Origin: Eubacteriales Family XIII. Incertae Sedis bacterium
Lineage (GTDB): Bacteria; Bacillota; Clostridia; Peptostreptococcales; Anaerovoracaceae
Length of the DNA: 6,781 nt
Reading direction: 5' to 3'
NCBI GenBank assembly: GCA_031272745.1
Contig: JAISTF010000113.1
Coordinates: 1-6,781, forward strand
In this document: positions 1 to 5,804 of the stretch, piece after piece
Layout: each line of letters starts with the position of its first letter
Position numbering within the stretch: position 1 is the first letter of the stretch
Position numbers and translations under genes: made by a program
Notes under the pieces: model-generated
What the model was told of the DNA's origin: nothing
The model's database searches: none
Seen by the model: the letters and a program-made list of their open reading frames with translations, nothing else

Positions 1-1
1 G

Positions 2-2212
2 GAAATGACGATCAACATCTTCGACGACGAGCTGATCGTCGGGCGCGCGACCAGCAAGCGCCGCGCGGCGCCGCTGATCGTCGAGGTCAACAACAAATGG
101 TACCTCGACGCGCTGCCGGATATGTCGACCCGCGAATGGGACACGTTCCAGCAGATCTCCGAGGAAGACGCCGCGAAGATGGCGGAGTTCGTCCCGTACT
201 GGGATCAAAACTGCGCGTACAGCAAATGGCTCGGCCCCATGCCCGAATACCTGTCGAGCCGCATCGGACGGACCAACATCCCCATCAGCGCGCCGGCCGA
301 CGGCCAGCACCGCTGCCATGTGTCGCCGGGCGTGGACATCGTCGTCGCGCGCGGCCTGAAAGCGCTGCGCGAGGACGTCGCCGAGCGCAAGGCGCGCCTC
401 GAAAAAGAGGATGTTCCGGACAAGAAAGAAAAGCTCGACTGGCTCGAGGCCGTCGACATCTCGATCGACGCGCTCATCAAATTCTCCAAGCGCTATGTCG
501 CGCTCGCAAAGGAGATGGCCGAGAAGGAGACCAACCCCGAGCGCAAGGCCGAGTTGCTGAAGATCGCGGCGGTCTGCGAGGTTGTTCCGGAATACCCGGC
601 CTCGAATTTCCACGAAGCCATCCAGTCCATGTGGTTCACCTATGTGGCGCTGATGCTCGAAGGCTGGGGCATGGGCATGAGCTTCGGGCGCATCGACCAG
701 TACCTGCTGCCGATCTACGAGAAGGATATCGCCGAGGGAAAGATCACGCGGGATGAAGCCATCGAACTCGTCTCCTGCCTGCTCATCAATATGAACGGCC
801 TCTGCAATTTCTTTGACACGAACAACGCGAAGAACGCGCCGGGCTTCCCGATGATCTCCAACCTGACCATCGGCGGCGTGACGCCGCACGGCAAATGCGC
901 GGTCAACGACCTGTCCTACCTCGTGCTCGAGGCCGAGGACCTGGTGCGCCTGACCAGCGAGGACATCGTCATCCGCGTCAACCGCAACACGCCGGAAGCC
1001 TTCCTGATGAAGGCCTGCGAGGTCGCGAAAAACCTGCACGGCAAATTCAAATTCATTGGCGACGACACGTCGATCCAGATGCTGCTCAGCGACGGCAAGC
1101 CGATCGAGTACGCCAGAGACTACGTCGTGGTCGGCTGCACGTTCCCGACCGTCATGCGCCATTCGCTCGACCTGTCGGGCGACACGCACAACCTGCCGAT
1201 GATGCTGGAGCTCGCGCTGAACAACGGCCGCCACCGCGCGACCGGCGACCTGATCGGCGTCGAGACCGGCGACCCGCGCAAATTCACGTCCTATGAGGAG
1301 GTCTTCGACGCCTACAAGGCGCAGCTCGAGCAGATGGTCACGGACATCTACCCGTTCCACCTGCTCTCGCGCCAGGTCTACTCGGAGTACTGCCCCTGCC
1401 CGTTCCAGTCCGCGCTCATGGACGGCTGCATCGAGAAATGCGTCGACGCGATCTCGGGTGGCACGGAGTACCGGACCGACCCCATCAACGGCGGTGGCCT
1501 CGTCAACGTCGGCGATTCGCTCGCGGCCATCAAGAAGGCGGTCTTCGAAGACAAGTCCATCACGATGGAGCAGCTGATCGACGCGCTCGACGCGAATTTC
1601 GAGGGCTACGACGAGGTGCTGTCCATCCTTGAAAAATGCCCGAAATACGGCAACGACGACGACTTTGTCGACGACATCGTCAACGACGTGCTGATCCATT
1701 TCAGCGACTACGCGGCCAAGCAGAAGCCGTTCGCGGGCGCGAAGCCGAACTCGTATCTCGGCTACGCCACGATGAGCATCAACTTTGGCGACGTCGTGAG
1801 CGCGCTGCCCGACGGCCACAAAGCCGGCGCGCCCCTCGCGGACGGCGGCCTGTCGCCGAGCCAGGGCAAAAACGTCAGCGGCGCGACCGCCACGATCAAC
1901 TCCGTCGCGAAGCTCGACCATGTGAAGATCACCGCGGGCTCCGTGCTCAACATGCGCTTCAGCCCGGACGCGCTGGCGGACGACGTGAAGCTCAAGAAAT
2001 TCGCAAGCCTGATCCGCGCCTATCAGGAGCAGGGCGGCTTCCTGATTCAGTTCAACGTCACGTCGACCGACATGCTCAGAGACGCGCAGAAGCATCCGGA
2101 GCGCTACCGCGACCTGCTGATCCGCGTCTCGACGTGGAGCGCGTATTTCGTGGAGCTGCCGCCGGAGATGCAGGAAGACATCATCGCGCGTTTGGAGTTT
2201 GACTCGCTTTGA
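2..2212 (+). CDS. Glycyl radical enzyme (PFL-like family), 5'-truncated, lacking the radical glycine
   Basis: PFL-like glycyl radical enzyme; these anaerobic enzymes use a C-terminal glycyl radical and an active-site cysteine thiyl for C-C, C-N, C-O or C-S cleavage. The frame is open to the window edge. Relatives have roughly 50-70 residues before the DxELIVG segment, seen here about 8 residues after the ATG at 5, so that ATG is probably internal and the true start lies upstream. Numbering from it (735 residues), the PFL domain is recognisable throughout: GRIDQYLLP, DYVVVGC with the candidate thiyl Cys378, ALPDGHKAGAPLADG and SVAKLDH. The C-terminal glycyl-radical domain has QFNV, DAQKHPERYRDLLIRVS and YFVELPPEMQEDIIAR. 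Two anomalies stand out: RVxGYS reads RVSTWS, so Thr710 replaces the radical Gly, and the Glu after GCx is Phe380. It overlaps its activase, implying translational coupling. Fold assignment is secure; substrate is unknown and catalytic competence doubtful. Confidence 0.93.
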   Translation, partial: EMTINIFDDELIVGRATSKRRAAPLIVEVNNKWYLDALPDMSTREWDTFQQISEEDAAKMAEFVPYWDQNCAYSKWLGPMPEYLSSRIGRTNIPISAPADGQHRCHVSPGVDIVVARGLKALREDVAERKARLEKEDVPDKKEKLDWLEAVDISIDALIKFSKRYVALAKEMAEKETNPERKAELLKIAAVCEVVPEYPASNFHEAIQSMWFTYVALMLEGWGMGMSFGRIDQYLLPIYEKDIAEGKITRDEAIELVSCLLINMNGLCNFFDTNNAKNAPGFPMISNLTIGGVTPHGKCAVNDLSYLVLEAEDLVRLTSEDIVIRVNRNTPEAFLMKACEVAKNLHGKFKFIGDDTSIQMLLSDGKPIEYARDYVVVGCTFPTVMRHSLDLSGDTHNLPMMLELALNNGRHRATGDLIGVETGDPRKFTSYEEVFDAYKAQLEQMVTDIYPFHLLSRQVYSEYCPCPFQSALMDGCIEKCVDAISGGTEYRTDPINGGGLVNVGDSLAAIKKAVFEDKSITMEQLIDALDANFEGYDEVLSILEKCPKYGNDDDFVDDIVNDVLIHFSDYAAKQKPFAGAKPNSYLGYATMSINFGDVVSALPDGHKAGAPLADGGLSPSQGKNVSGATATINSVAKLDHVKITAGSVLNMRFSPDALADDVKLKKFASLIRAYQEQGGFLIQFNVTSTDMLRDAQKHPERYRDLLIRVSTWSAYFVELPPEMQEDIIARLEFDSL

Positions 2213-3126
2213 AAACGCTGATTTTCAACATCGTGCGCGGTTCCTTCGTGGACGGCCACGGCATCCGGACGACGGTCTTTCTCAAAGGCTGCCCGCTCCG
2301 GTGCCTCTGGTGCTGCAACGTGGAAGGCCAGGAAACGCATGACGAATTGAAAGTCACGGCGTCGGAATGCAATGGGTGCGGGAAATGCGCAGGCGTGTGT
2401 CCTGTGGACGCGATTCGCCTGCGCACCGCCCCGGAGGACGGCGAGCCGATCCTGAGCGTCGACCGCGCTCTGTGCAATAACTGCGGCAAATGCGCCGCTG
2501 TCTGCTACCGCGATGCGCTGGACATGTTCGGGACGCCCATGACGGCGGACGAAGTGTTCGACATCGTGCAAAAGGACACGCTTGTGTACAGCAAAAGCGG
2601 CGGTGGCGTCACGATTGCCGGCGGGGAAGCGACGATGCAACCGGAATTCACATTGGCATTATTGGAAAAATGCAAGAAGGCGTTCATCCATACGGCCATT
2701 GACACCTGCGGGTACACGACGACGGACGCGGGCTTTCAGTGCCTCGCGGAAGCGGACCTGCTGTTGTACGACCTCAAGCATATGGATTCGCAGGAGCACC
2801 AGCGGCTGACGGGCGTACCCAATGAATTGATCCTTGAAAACCTTGTGACGCTCAACGACAGCGGGAAAGACATCATCATCCGGATTCCCGTCATCCCCGG
2901 GTTCAACGATTCGGAGCAAAACCTGCACGATACGGCGGCGTTTGTCGCGGATTTGAAATCCGTGGAGCGCGTCGATCTGATCGGTTATCACAATTACAGC
3001 ACGAAGCGGTACGAGCAGCTCGGTAGGGAATACCCGCTGACGATGCCGGCGGCCGACGAGGCCTATATGGAGTCTGTCAAATCCGTGTTCGAGGAATACG
3101 GATTGCACACGCAATTGGGTGGTTGA
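2209..3126 (+). CDS. Glycyl-radical enzyme activating enzyme (radical SAM, PflA-like)
   Basis: Radical SAM activase, 305 aa, a usual length for the type carrying an inserted ferredoxin-like domain. Family members cleave S-adenosylmethionine and abstract hydrogen from the partner enzyme's glycine. Visible motifs are GSFVDGHGIRTTVFLKGC; the radical SAM CxxxCxxC (Cys28, Cys32, Cys35); two CxxCxxCxxxC ferredoxin motifs (Cys54/57/60/64 and Cys89/92/95/99), likely holding two extra 4Fe-4S clusters; and the SAM-contacting GGE at 138-140 in GGGVTIAGGEA. The usual CHNPE after the cluster motif reads CCNVE, with an extra Cys36, and the usual GGEP reads GGEA. The start is TTG at 2209, sharing bases with the upstream TGA stop; a GGAG at 2194-2197 fits as ribosome binding site, and the first residues match the family N-terminus. 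It looks functional, although the adjacent structural gene lacks the glycine it would modify. Confidence 0.95.
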   Translation: MKTLIFNIVRGSFVDGHGIRTTVFLKGCPLRCLWCCNVEGQETHDELKVTASECNGCGKCAGVCPVDAIRLRTAPEDGEPILSVDRALCNNCGKCAAVCYRDALDMFGTPMTADEVFDIVQKDTLVYSKSGGGVTIAGGEATMQPEFTLALLEKCKKAFIHTAIDTCGYTTTDAGFQCLAEADLLLYDLKHMDSQEHQRLTGVPNELILENLVTLNDSGKDIIIRIPVIPGFNDSEQNLHDTAAFVADLKSVERVDLIGYHNYSTKRYEQLGREYPLTMPAADEAYMESVKSVFEEYGLHTQLGG

Positions 3127-3240
3127 CGCGCTGTAGGAGGGGCGCCTTGAAATCAACCGAAGCATCGTGAGTTTGGGAAACAGAAGTTATCGTTGTTGGT
3201 ATCGGAATATTTTTTGAATCTATCCAAAGGAGGAGAGGTT
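3127..3240 (+). other. Intergenic gap between activase and permease, with mini-ORF and weak inverted repeat
   Basis: This 114-nt spacer contains a well-placed AGGAGG (3135-3140) six bases before a TTG at 3147 that opens only a seven-codon frame (MKSTEAS, stop 3168-3170). A short inverted repeat, GGTTGA (3121-3126, overlapping the activase stop) and TCAACC (3153-3158), encloses this site; an inner GCGC/GCGC pair (3128-3131/3142-3145) would put the SD in a loop. The second half is AT-richer than its surroundings and could hold a promoter for the permease, but I see no convincing -35/-10 pair. No RNA gene or U-tract terminator is visible. Whether the mini-ORF is a leader peptide, a relic start or chance cannot be decided. 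Confidence 0.35.
3226..3233 (+). promoter_or_regulatory. Ribosome binding site fixing the permease start
   Basis: AAAGGAGG lies seven bases upstream of ATG 3241, near-ideal spacing. It supports ATG 3241 over the in-frame TTG at 3193, which would add 16 residues containing the translated SD region and no membrane-protein-like sequence. Confidence 0.85.
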
Positions 3241-4554
3241 ATGGTTGCAGGAACAGGTTTGTCGCTCGTCATACTCATCATAGCGATCGCCATTTACGTG
3301 GTGCTGACCTATCGGGGGACGAGCCCCATCGTGTCCGCTTTGATCGCGACCGCGGTGTTGTCGCTCTTCACCGCCGGCGGTTTTGCGGAGAATTTCTTTA
3401 CCGTCTTCCCGGGCGGTATTGCCATGATGATCGGCGGATTCTTTATGATCTTTACGTTCGGCTTCATGTTCGGTAAGATCATGGAGGTCACGGGCGTCGC
3501 GGATACCATAGGCATGGTGCTATTCGCCAAGATGGGCGAGAAAATCGTCATCTATGTGCTGATGGCCGTCACGATGCTCTTCGCGATGTCCGGCCCGCCG
3601 CACTTCGCGTTGATGCCGCCTATCGCGTTCGCGCTGATGCGCTCGGCCAAGCTGCCGCGCTATGTCGGTCTGGTCGCGGTCGCCGGCGCAGGCACCGCAG
3701 CGACGGTGCTGCCGGGCTGCCTGACCACAGCGAACGTGCTGCCCGCCGAGATCCTCGGCACGACGATCTATGACGGCGCTGCGCTTGGTGTCATCGCGTG
3801 CATCATCCAGCTGATTCTCGTCATCATCTTTGTGAATCGCGTGGTCAAAAAATGCCGCGCGGAAGGCGCTGTGTACGATCCGCGTGACAACGAGCCGGAA
3901 GTGCGCGCTCCCGAGGATCGCCCGCCGTTTGCCATCGCGATCGTTCCGATCATCCTGGCAGTCGGACTCGCGGCGGTGTTCGTCATCGGCCTCGGCTGGG
4001 CCTCGATGTGGGCGATGGTCGCCGCCACGACGATCGGCATGGTCTACATGATGCTGACCTGCCGGAAATGGACGCACTCGAACCTGCTCGTCGATCTGAA
4101 GGAAGCGTCCGAAAGGGTGCAGCCGATCATCGTCAGCGTCTGCGCGGTCTGCGGCTTTGCGACGGTCGTCGCCAACACCGCGATCTATCAGCAGGTCATC
4201 CCGTCCATCATGGGTTGGGAGGTACACCCCGCGGTCATTATCGTGCTCGGCGAGATGCTCATCGTCGCTATGTGCGCCGACCCCATCAGCGGCATCGCCG
4301 CCTTCAGCTCGACCATCGGCAAGTCGTTGATCGAGCAGGGCGTCAACGCGGGCATGGTACACCGCCTCGCGGAGCTGTCGTGCTACACGTTTGACACGAT
4401 GCCGCACGGCGGCGCCGTGACGATGGCGATGCGCATGTTTGGGTACGATTTGAAAGACGGGTACAAATACATGTTCATGGTGAACCTCGTATTCCCCTTC
4501 GTATACAGCATCATCTGTATGTTCGTTGCGATGGGGATGTATCCAAACGGGTGA
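3241..4554 (+). CDS. GntP-family permease (gluconate/organic acid transporter type)
   Basis: Integral membrane transporter, 437 aa from ATG 3241, a typical GntP-family length. GntP members (gluconate, fructuronate, D-serine and hydroxyacid permeases) are proton-coupled importers of small organic acids. About 11-12 hydrophobic segments are visible: one at residues ~5-25, others through ~200, a charged cytosol-like loop at ~200-233 (KKCRAEG to APEDRPP), then more to the C-terminus. Family signatures include the N-terminal GTSPIVSALIAT helix and, near residues 370-393, VHRLAELSCYTFDTMPHGGAV, where D385-T-M-P-H389 corresponds to the DTLPHNGA motif of GntP proteins (Asn is Gly here). The subgroup is divergent, so substrate cannot be set; a CitMHS-like ion transporter is the main alternative. 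Its place after a GRE/activase pair suggests it feeds that enzyme or a linked pathway, an inference. It probably belongs to the same operon or starts its own unit in the 114-nt gap. Confidence 0.85.
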   Translation: MVAGTGLSLVILIIAIAIYVVLTYRGTSPIVSALIATAVLSLFTAGGFAENFFTVFPGGIAMMIGGFFMIFTFGFMFGKIMEVTGVADTIGMVLFAKMGEKIVIYVLMAVTMLFAMSGPPHFALMPPIAFALMRSAKLPRYVGLVAVAGAGTAATVLPGCLTTANVLPAEILGTTIYDGAALGVIACIIQLILVIIFVNRVVKKCRAEGAVYDPRDNEPEVRAPEDRPPFAIAIVPIILAVGLAAVFVIGLGWASMWAMVAATTIGMVYMMLTCRKWTHSNLLVDLKEASERVQPIIVSVCAVCGFATVVANTAIYQQVIPSIMGWEVHPAVIIVLGEMLIVAMCADPISGIAAFSSTIGKSLIEQGVNAGMVHRLAELSCYTFDTMPHGGAVTMAMRMFGYDLKDGYKYMFMVNLVFPFVYSIICMFVAMGMYPNG

Positions 4555-4578
4555 TGTCGGCAGTCATTTACACGGAAG

Positions 4579-4609
4579 CACAGGAGCGCGATATCCTCGC
4601 GCTCCTGTG
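4579..4609 (+). other. Strong intergenic RNA hairpin, 12-bp perfect stem
   Basis: CACAGGAGCGCG (4579-4590) pairs perfectly with CGCGCTCCTGTG (4598-4609) across a 7-nt loop, 25 nt after the permease stop. No U-tract follows on either strand, so it is not a classical intrinsic terminator. It could stabilise the 3' end of the upstream mRNA, aid processing between operon segments, or form part of an attenuator with the neighbouring hairpin. Confidence 0.7.
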
Positions 4610-4614
4610 GCACA

Positions 4615-4633
4615 GGAAGCGCATAGCGTTTCC
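4615..4633 (+). other. Second hairpin, able to compete with a longer-range stem
   Basis: GGAAGCGC (4615-4622) pairs with GCGTTTCC (4626-4633) over a 3-nt loop, with one G-U pair. The TTCC arm can instead join TTCCGT (4630-4635) pairing with ACGGAA (4572-4577), which would enclose the whole first hairpin. The two pairings exclude each other. It ends 9 nt before the SD of the following gene. The role is unknown and may be incidental. Confidence 0.4.
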
Positions 4634-4642
4634 GTAAAAGGC

Positions 4643-4651
4643 AGGAGGAGG
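4643..4651 (+). promoter_or_regulatory. Ribosome binding site for the first DUF6273-like gene
   Basis: AGGAGGAGG is purine-rich and strongly anti-16S complementary, ending 10 bases before ATG 4662. The spacing is slightly long; a TTG at 4654 is closer but opens only a 16-codon frame out of register, so ATG 4662 is preferred. Its protein start (SKEDAQK) also aligns with those of the two paralogues. Confidence 0.7.
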
Positions 4652-4661
4652 CCTTGACACA

Positions 4662-5213
4662 ATGCTTTCAAAAGAAGATGCCCAAAAAGTACTCGACGCA
4701 CTGAACGCGACGGGTGCGGACGCGCCCGAATGGGTGATGCTCGATTACGACGAGGCGGCCGGTCGCGCGCTCGTCCTGTCCAAGGACGTGGTGGCGCTGC
4801 GGGCGTACCACGCGCCCGAAGTGGTGACGTGGGAGACGAGCCATCTCAGGAAATGGCTGAACGAGGAATATTTCGCGTCGCTTCCCGAAGCGGTCCAAAG
4901 CCGTGCGGTGGAGACGGAGATCGAAACCCCGTACAGCAACGCGATTCCCGGCGGGAACAATACGATGGACAAGGTGTTCCTGCTCAGCATCGACGAATAC
5001 TATGACATGCCGGAATCTCTGCGCAAGGCCACGTATCGCGGCGCTGCGAGCTGGTGGTGGCTGCGGTCGCCGGGCTATTCCACGGGCGACGTCGCGGACG
5101 TCTATCCCGACGGCGGATTGGACGGCGGCATCGGCGCGCACGGATTTTACGCCTTCTGCGACTGCGGCGGCGTGCGTCCGGCAATGTATTTGGATCTAAA
5201 GGAAGGTCGGTGA
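4662..5213 (+). CDS. DUF6273-like protein, tandem paralogue 1
   Basis: Protein of 183 aa with no signal peptide or membrane segment, so probably cytosolic. It begins with a short predicted helix (KEDAQKVLDALN), followed by a GRALVLSKD segment, W57/W65-containing THLRKWLN-like region (SHLRKWLNEEYFASLP, residues 60-75), IPGGNNT (95-101), VFLLS (105-109), and a C-terminal signature WWWLRSPGY (131-139), LDGG (153-156) and GGVRPAMYLDL (169-179). The WWLRSPG...GVRPA pattern is what I recall for DUF6273, a domain common in Bacillota and of unknown function; this match is from memory. A CxC pair (Cys166, Cys168) precedes GGVRP. It is the first of three consecutive paralogues with nearly abutting ends, so they are surely co-transcribed. 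No biochemical role can be assigned; a small ligand-binding or structural module is possible. No catalytic triad or metal motif is obvious. Confidence 0.85.
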   Translation: MLSKEDAQKVLDALNATGADAPEWVMLDYDEAAGRALVLSKDVVALRAYHAPEVVTWETSHLRKWLNEEYFASLPEAVQSRAVETEIETPYSNAIPGGNNTMDKVFLLSIDEYYDMPESLRKATYRGAASWWWLRSPGYSTGDVADVYPDGGLDGGIGAHGFYAFCDCGGVRPAMYLDLKEGR

Positions 5214-5219
5214 GGCGAG

Positions 5220-5795
5220 ATGATCGGCAAAGAGGATGCGCAAAAGAAATTGGATACATTGAACAGCCTGAGCGCGGGGCCGGAAACCCCGAAATGGCTG
5301 TTGCTCGATTTGGACGAAAACACGGGCCGCGCGCTCGTAATCGCCGAGGACTGCGTGGCGAACAGGTCGTTTCATGAAGAATGGGCGCCGATCACGTGGG
5401 AAGAGTGCTCGCTTCGGACGTGGCTCAACACGGAGTTCCTCGACAGCCTGCCCGAGGGGGTGCGGGCGAAGGCCGTCCGCACAAAAATTGAAAACCCCGA
5501 CGCTTGCGTCGTTCCCGGCGGCAACGATACGGAGGATTTCGTCTTCCTGCTCAGCACGGACCAGTACAACGCGATGCCGGAAGCGTACCGCGTGGCGCGC
5601 CTGCGCGGCGTGCCCTGTTGGTGGTGGCTGCGGACGCCCGGCTACGACAGGCTCAATTTTGCGAACGTGAACCGCGTCGGGGGTCTTGACGGCGGCTTTG
5701 ACAATCACGGAAAATATGTGGGGCACGGCTATCATGTGGACAGCGACAGCGGCTGCGTGCGGCCCGCCATGTATTTGGATCTGAACGAAGGGTAG
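5220..5795 (+). CDS. DUF6273-like protein, tandem paralogue 2
   Basis: Protein of 191 aa, roughly half identical by eye to its upstream neighbour, with the same architecture: KEDAQKKLDTLN helix, GRALVIAED, SLRTWLNTEFLDSLPEGV, VPGGNDT, VFLLS, then WWWLRTPGY (134-142), GGLDGG (154-159) and CVRPAMYLDL (179-188). It starts at ATG 5220, 6 nt after the previous stop, with a GGTGAGG-type SD overlapping that stop. It is the most divergent of the three near the C-terminus: the stretch after the PGY motif reads DRLNFANVNRVGG, and an insertion (KYVGHGYHVDSDSG, 165-178) adds about six residues where the other two have a CDCGG. Here the CxC is replaced by SDS and a lone Cys179 follows. No signal peptide is present. 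Function unknown; the divergence suggests a distinct partner or ligand from paralogues 1 and 3. Confidence 0.85.
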   Translation: MIGKEDAQKKLDTLNSLSAGPETPKWLLLDLDENTGRALVIAEDCVANRSFHEEWAPITWEECSLRTWLNTEFLDSLPEGVRAKAVRTKIENPDACVVPGGNDTEDFVFLLSTDQYNAMPEAYRVARLRGVPCWWWLRTPGYDRLNFANVNRVGGLDGGFDNHGKYVGHGYHVDSDSGCVRPAMYLDLNEG

Positions 5796-5804
5796 GGTGG
5801 CGAC

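Noticed and set aside
5..7. ATG at 5 as the true GRE start
   Set aside because: The frame is open to the window edge, and family members carry roughly 50-70 further residues before the DxELIVG segment found right after this ATG.
2129..2140. Missing glycine explained by a single base error or frameshift
   Set aside because: Two substitutions are needed for any Gly codon, and the reading frame is canonical on both sides, so neither a point error nor an indel fits.
3193..3221. Promoter TTGTTG-17-GAATCT ahead of the permease
   Set aside because: The -10 is poor and the match is within chance for this AT-richer stretch.
3193..3240. TTG 3193 as the permease start
   Set aside because: It lacks its own SD and would translate through the AAAGGAGG that is ideally placed for ATG 3241.
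3520..4407. Long 295-aa minus-strand open frame opposite the permease
   Set aside because: Its product is rich in Arg, Asp and His with no recognisable domain, as expected of an antisense shadow of a GC-rich membrane-protein gene. The same applies to the other overlapping frames.
4579..4609. Rho-independent terminator after the permease
   Set aside because: The stem is strong but neither strand has a U-tract after it, so I list it only as a hairpin.
5054..5080. RSPGYS in the DUF6273-like proteins as a stand-in glycyl-radical motif (RVxGYS)
   Set aside because: Superficial likeness only. WWLRSPG belongs to the DUF6273 signature as I recall it, occurs widely without GREs, and none of the other glycyl-radical-domain residues are present.
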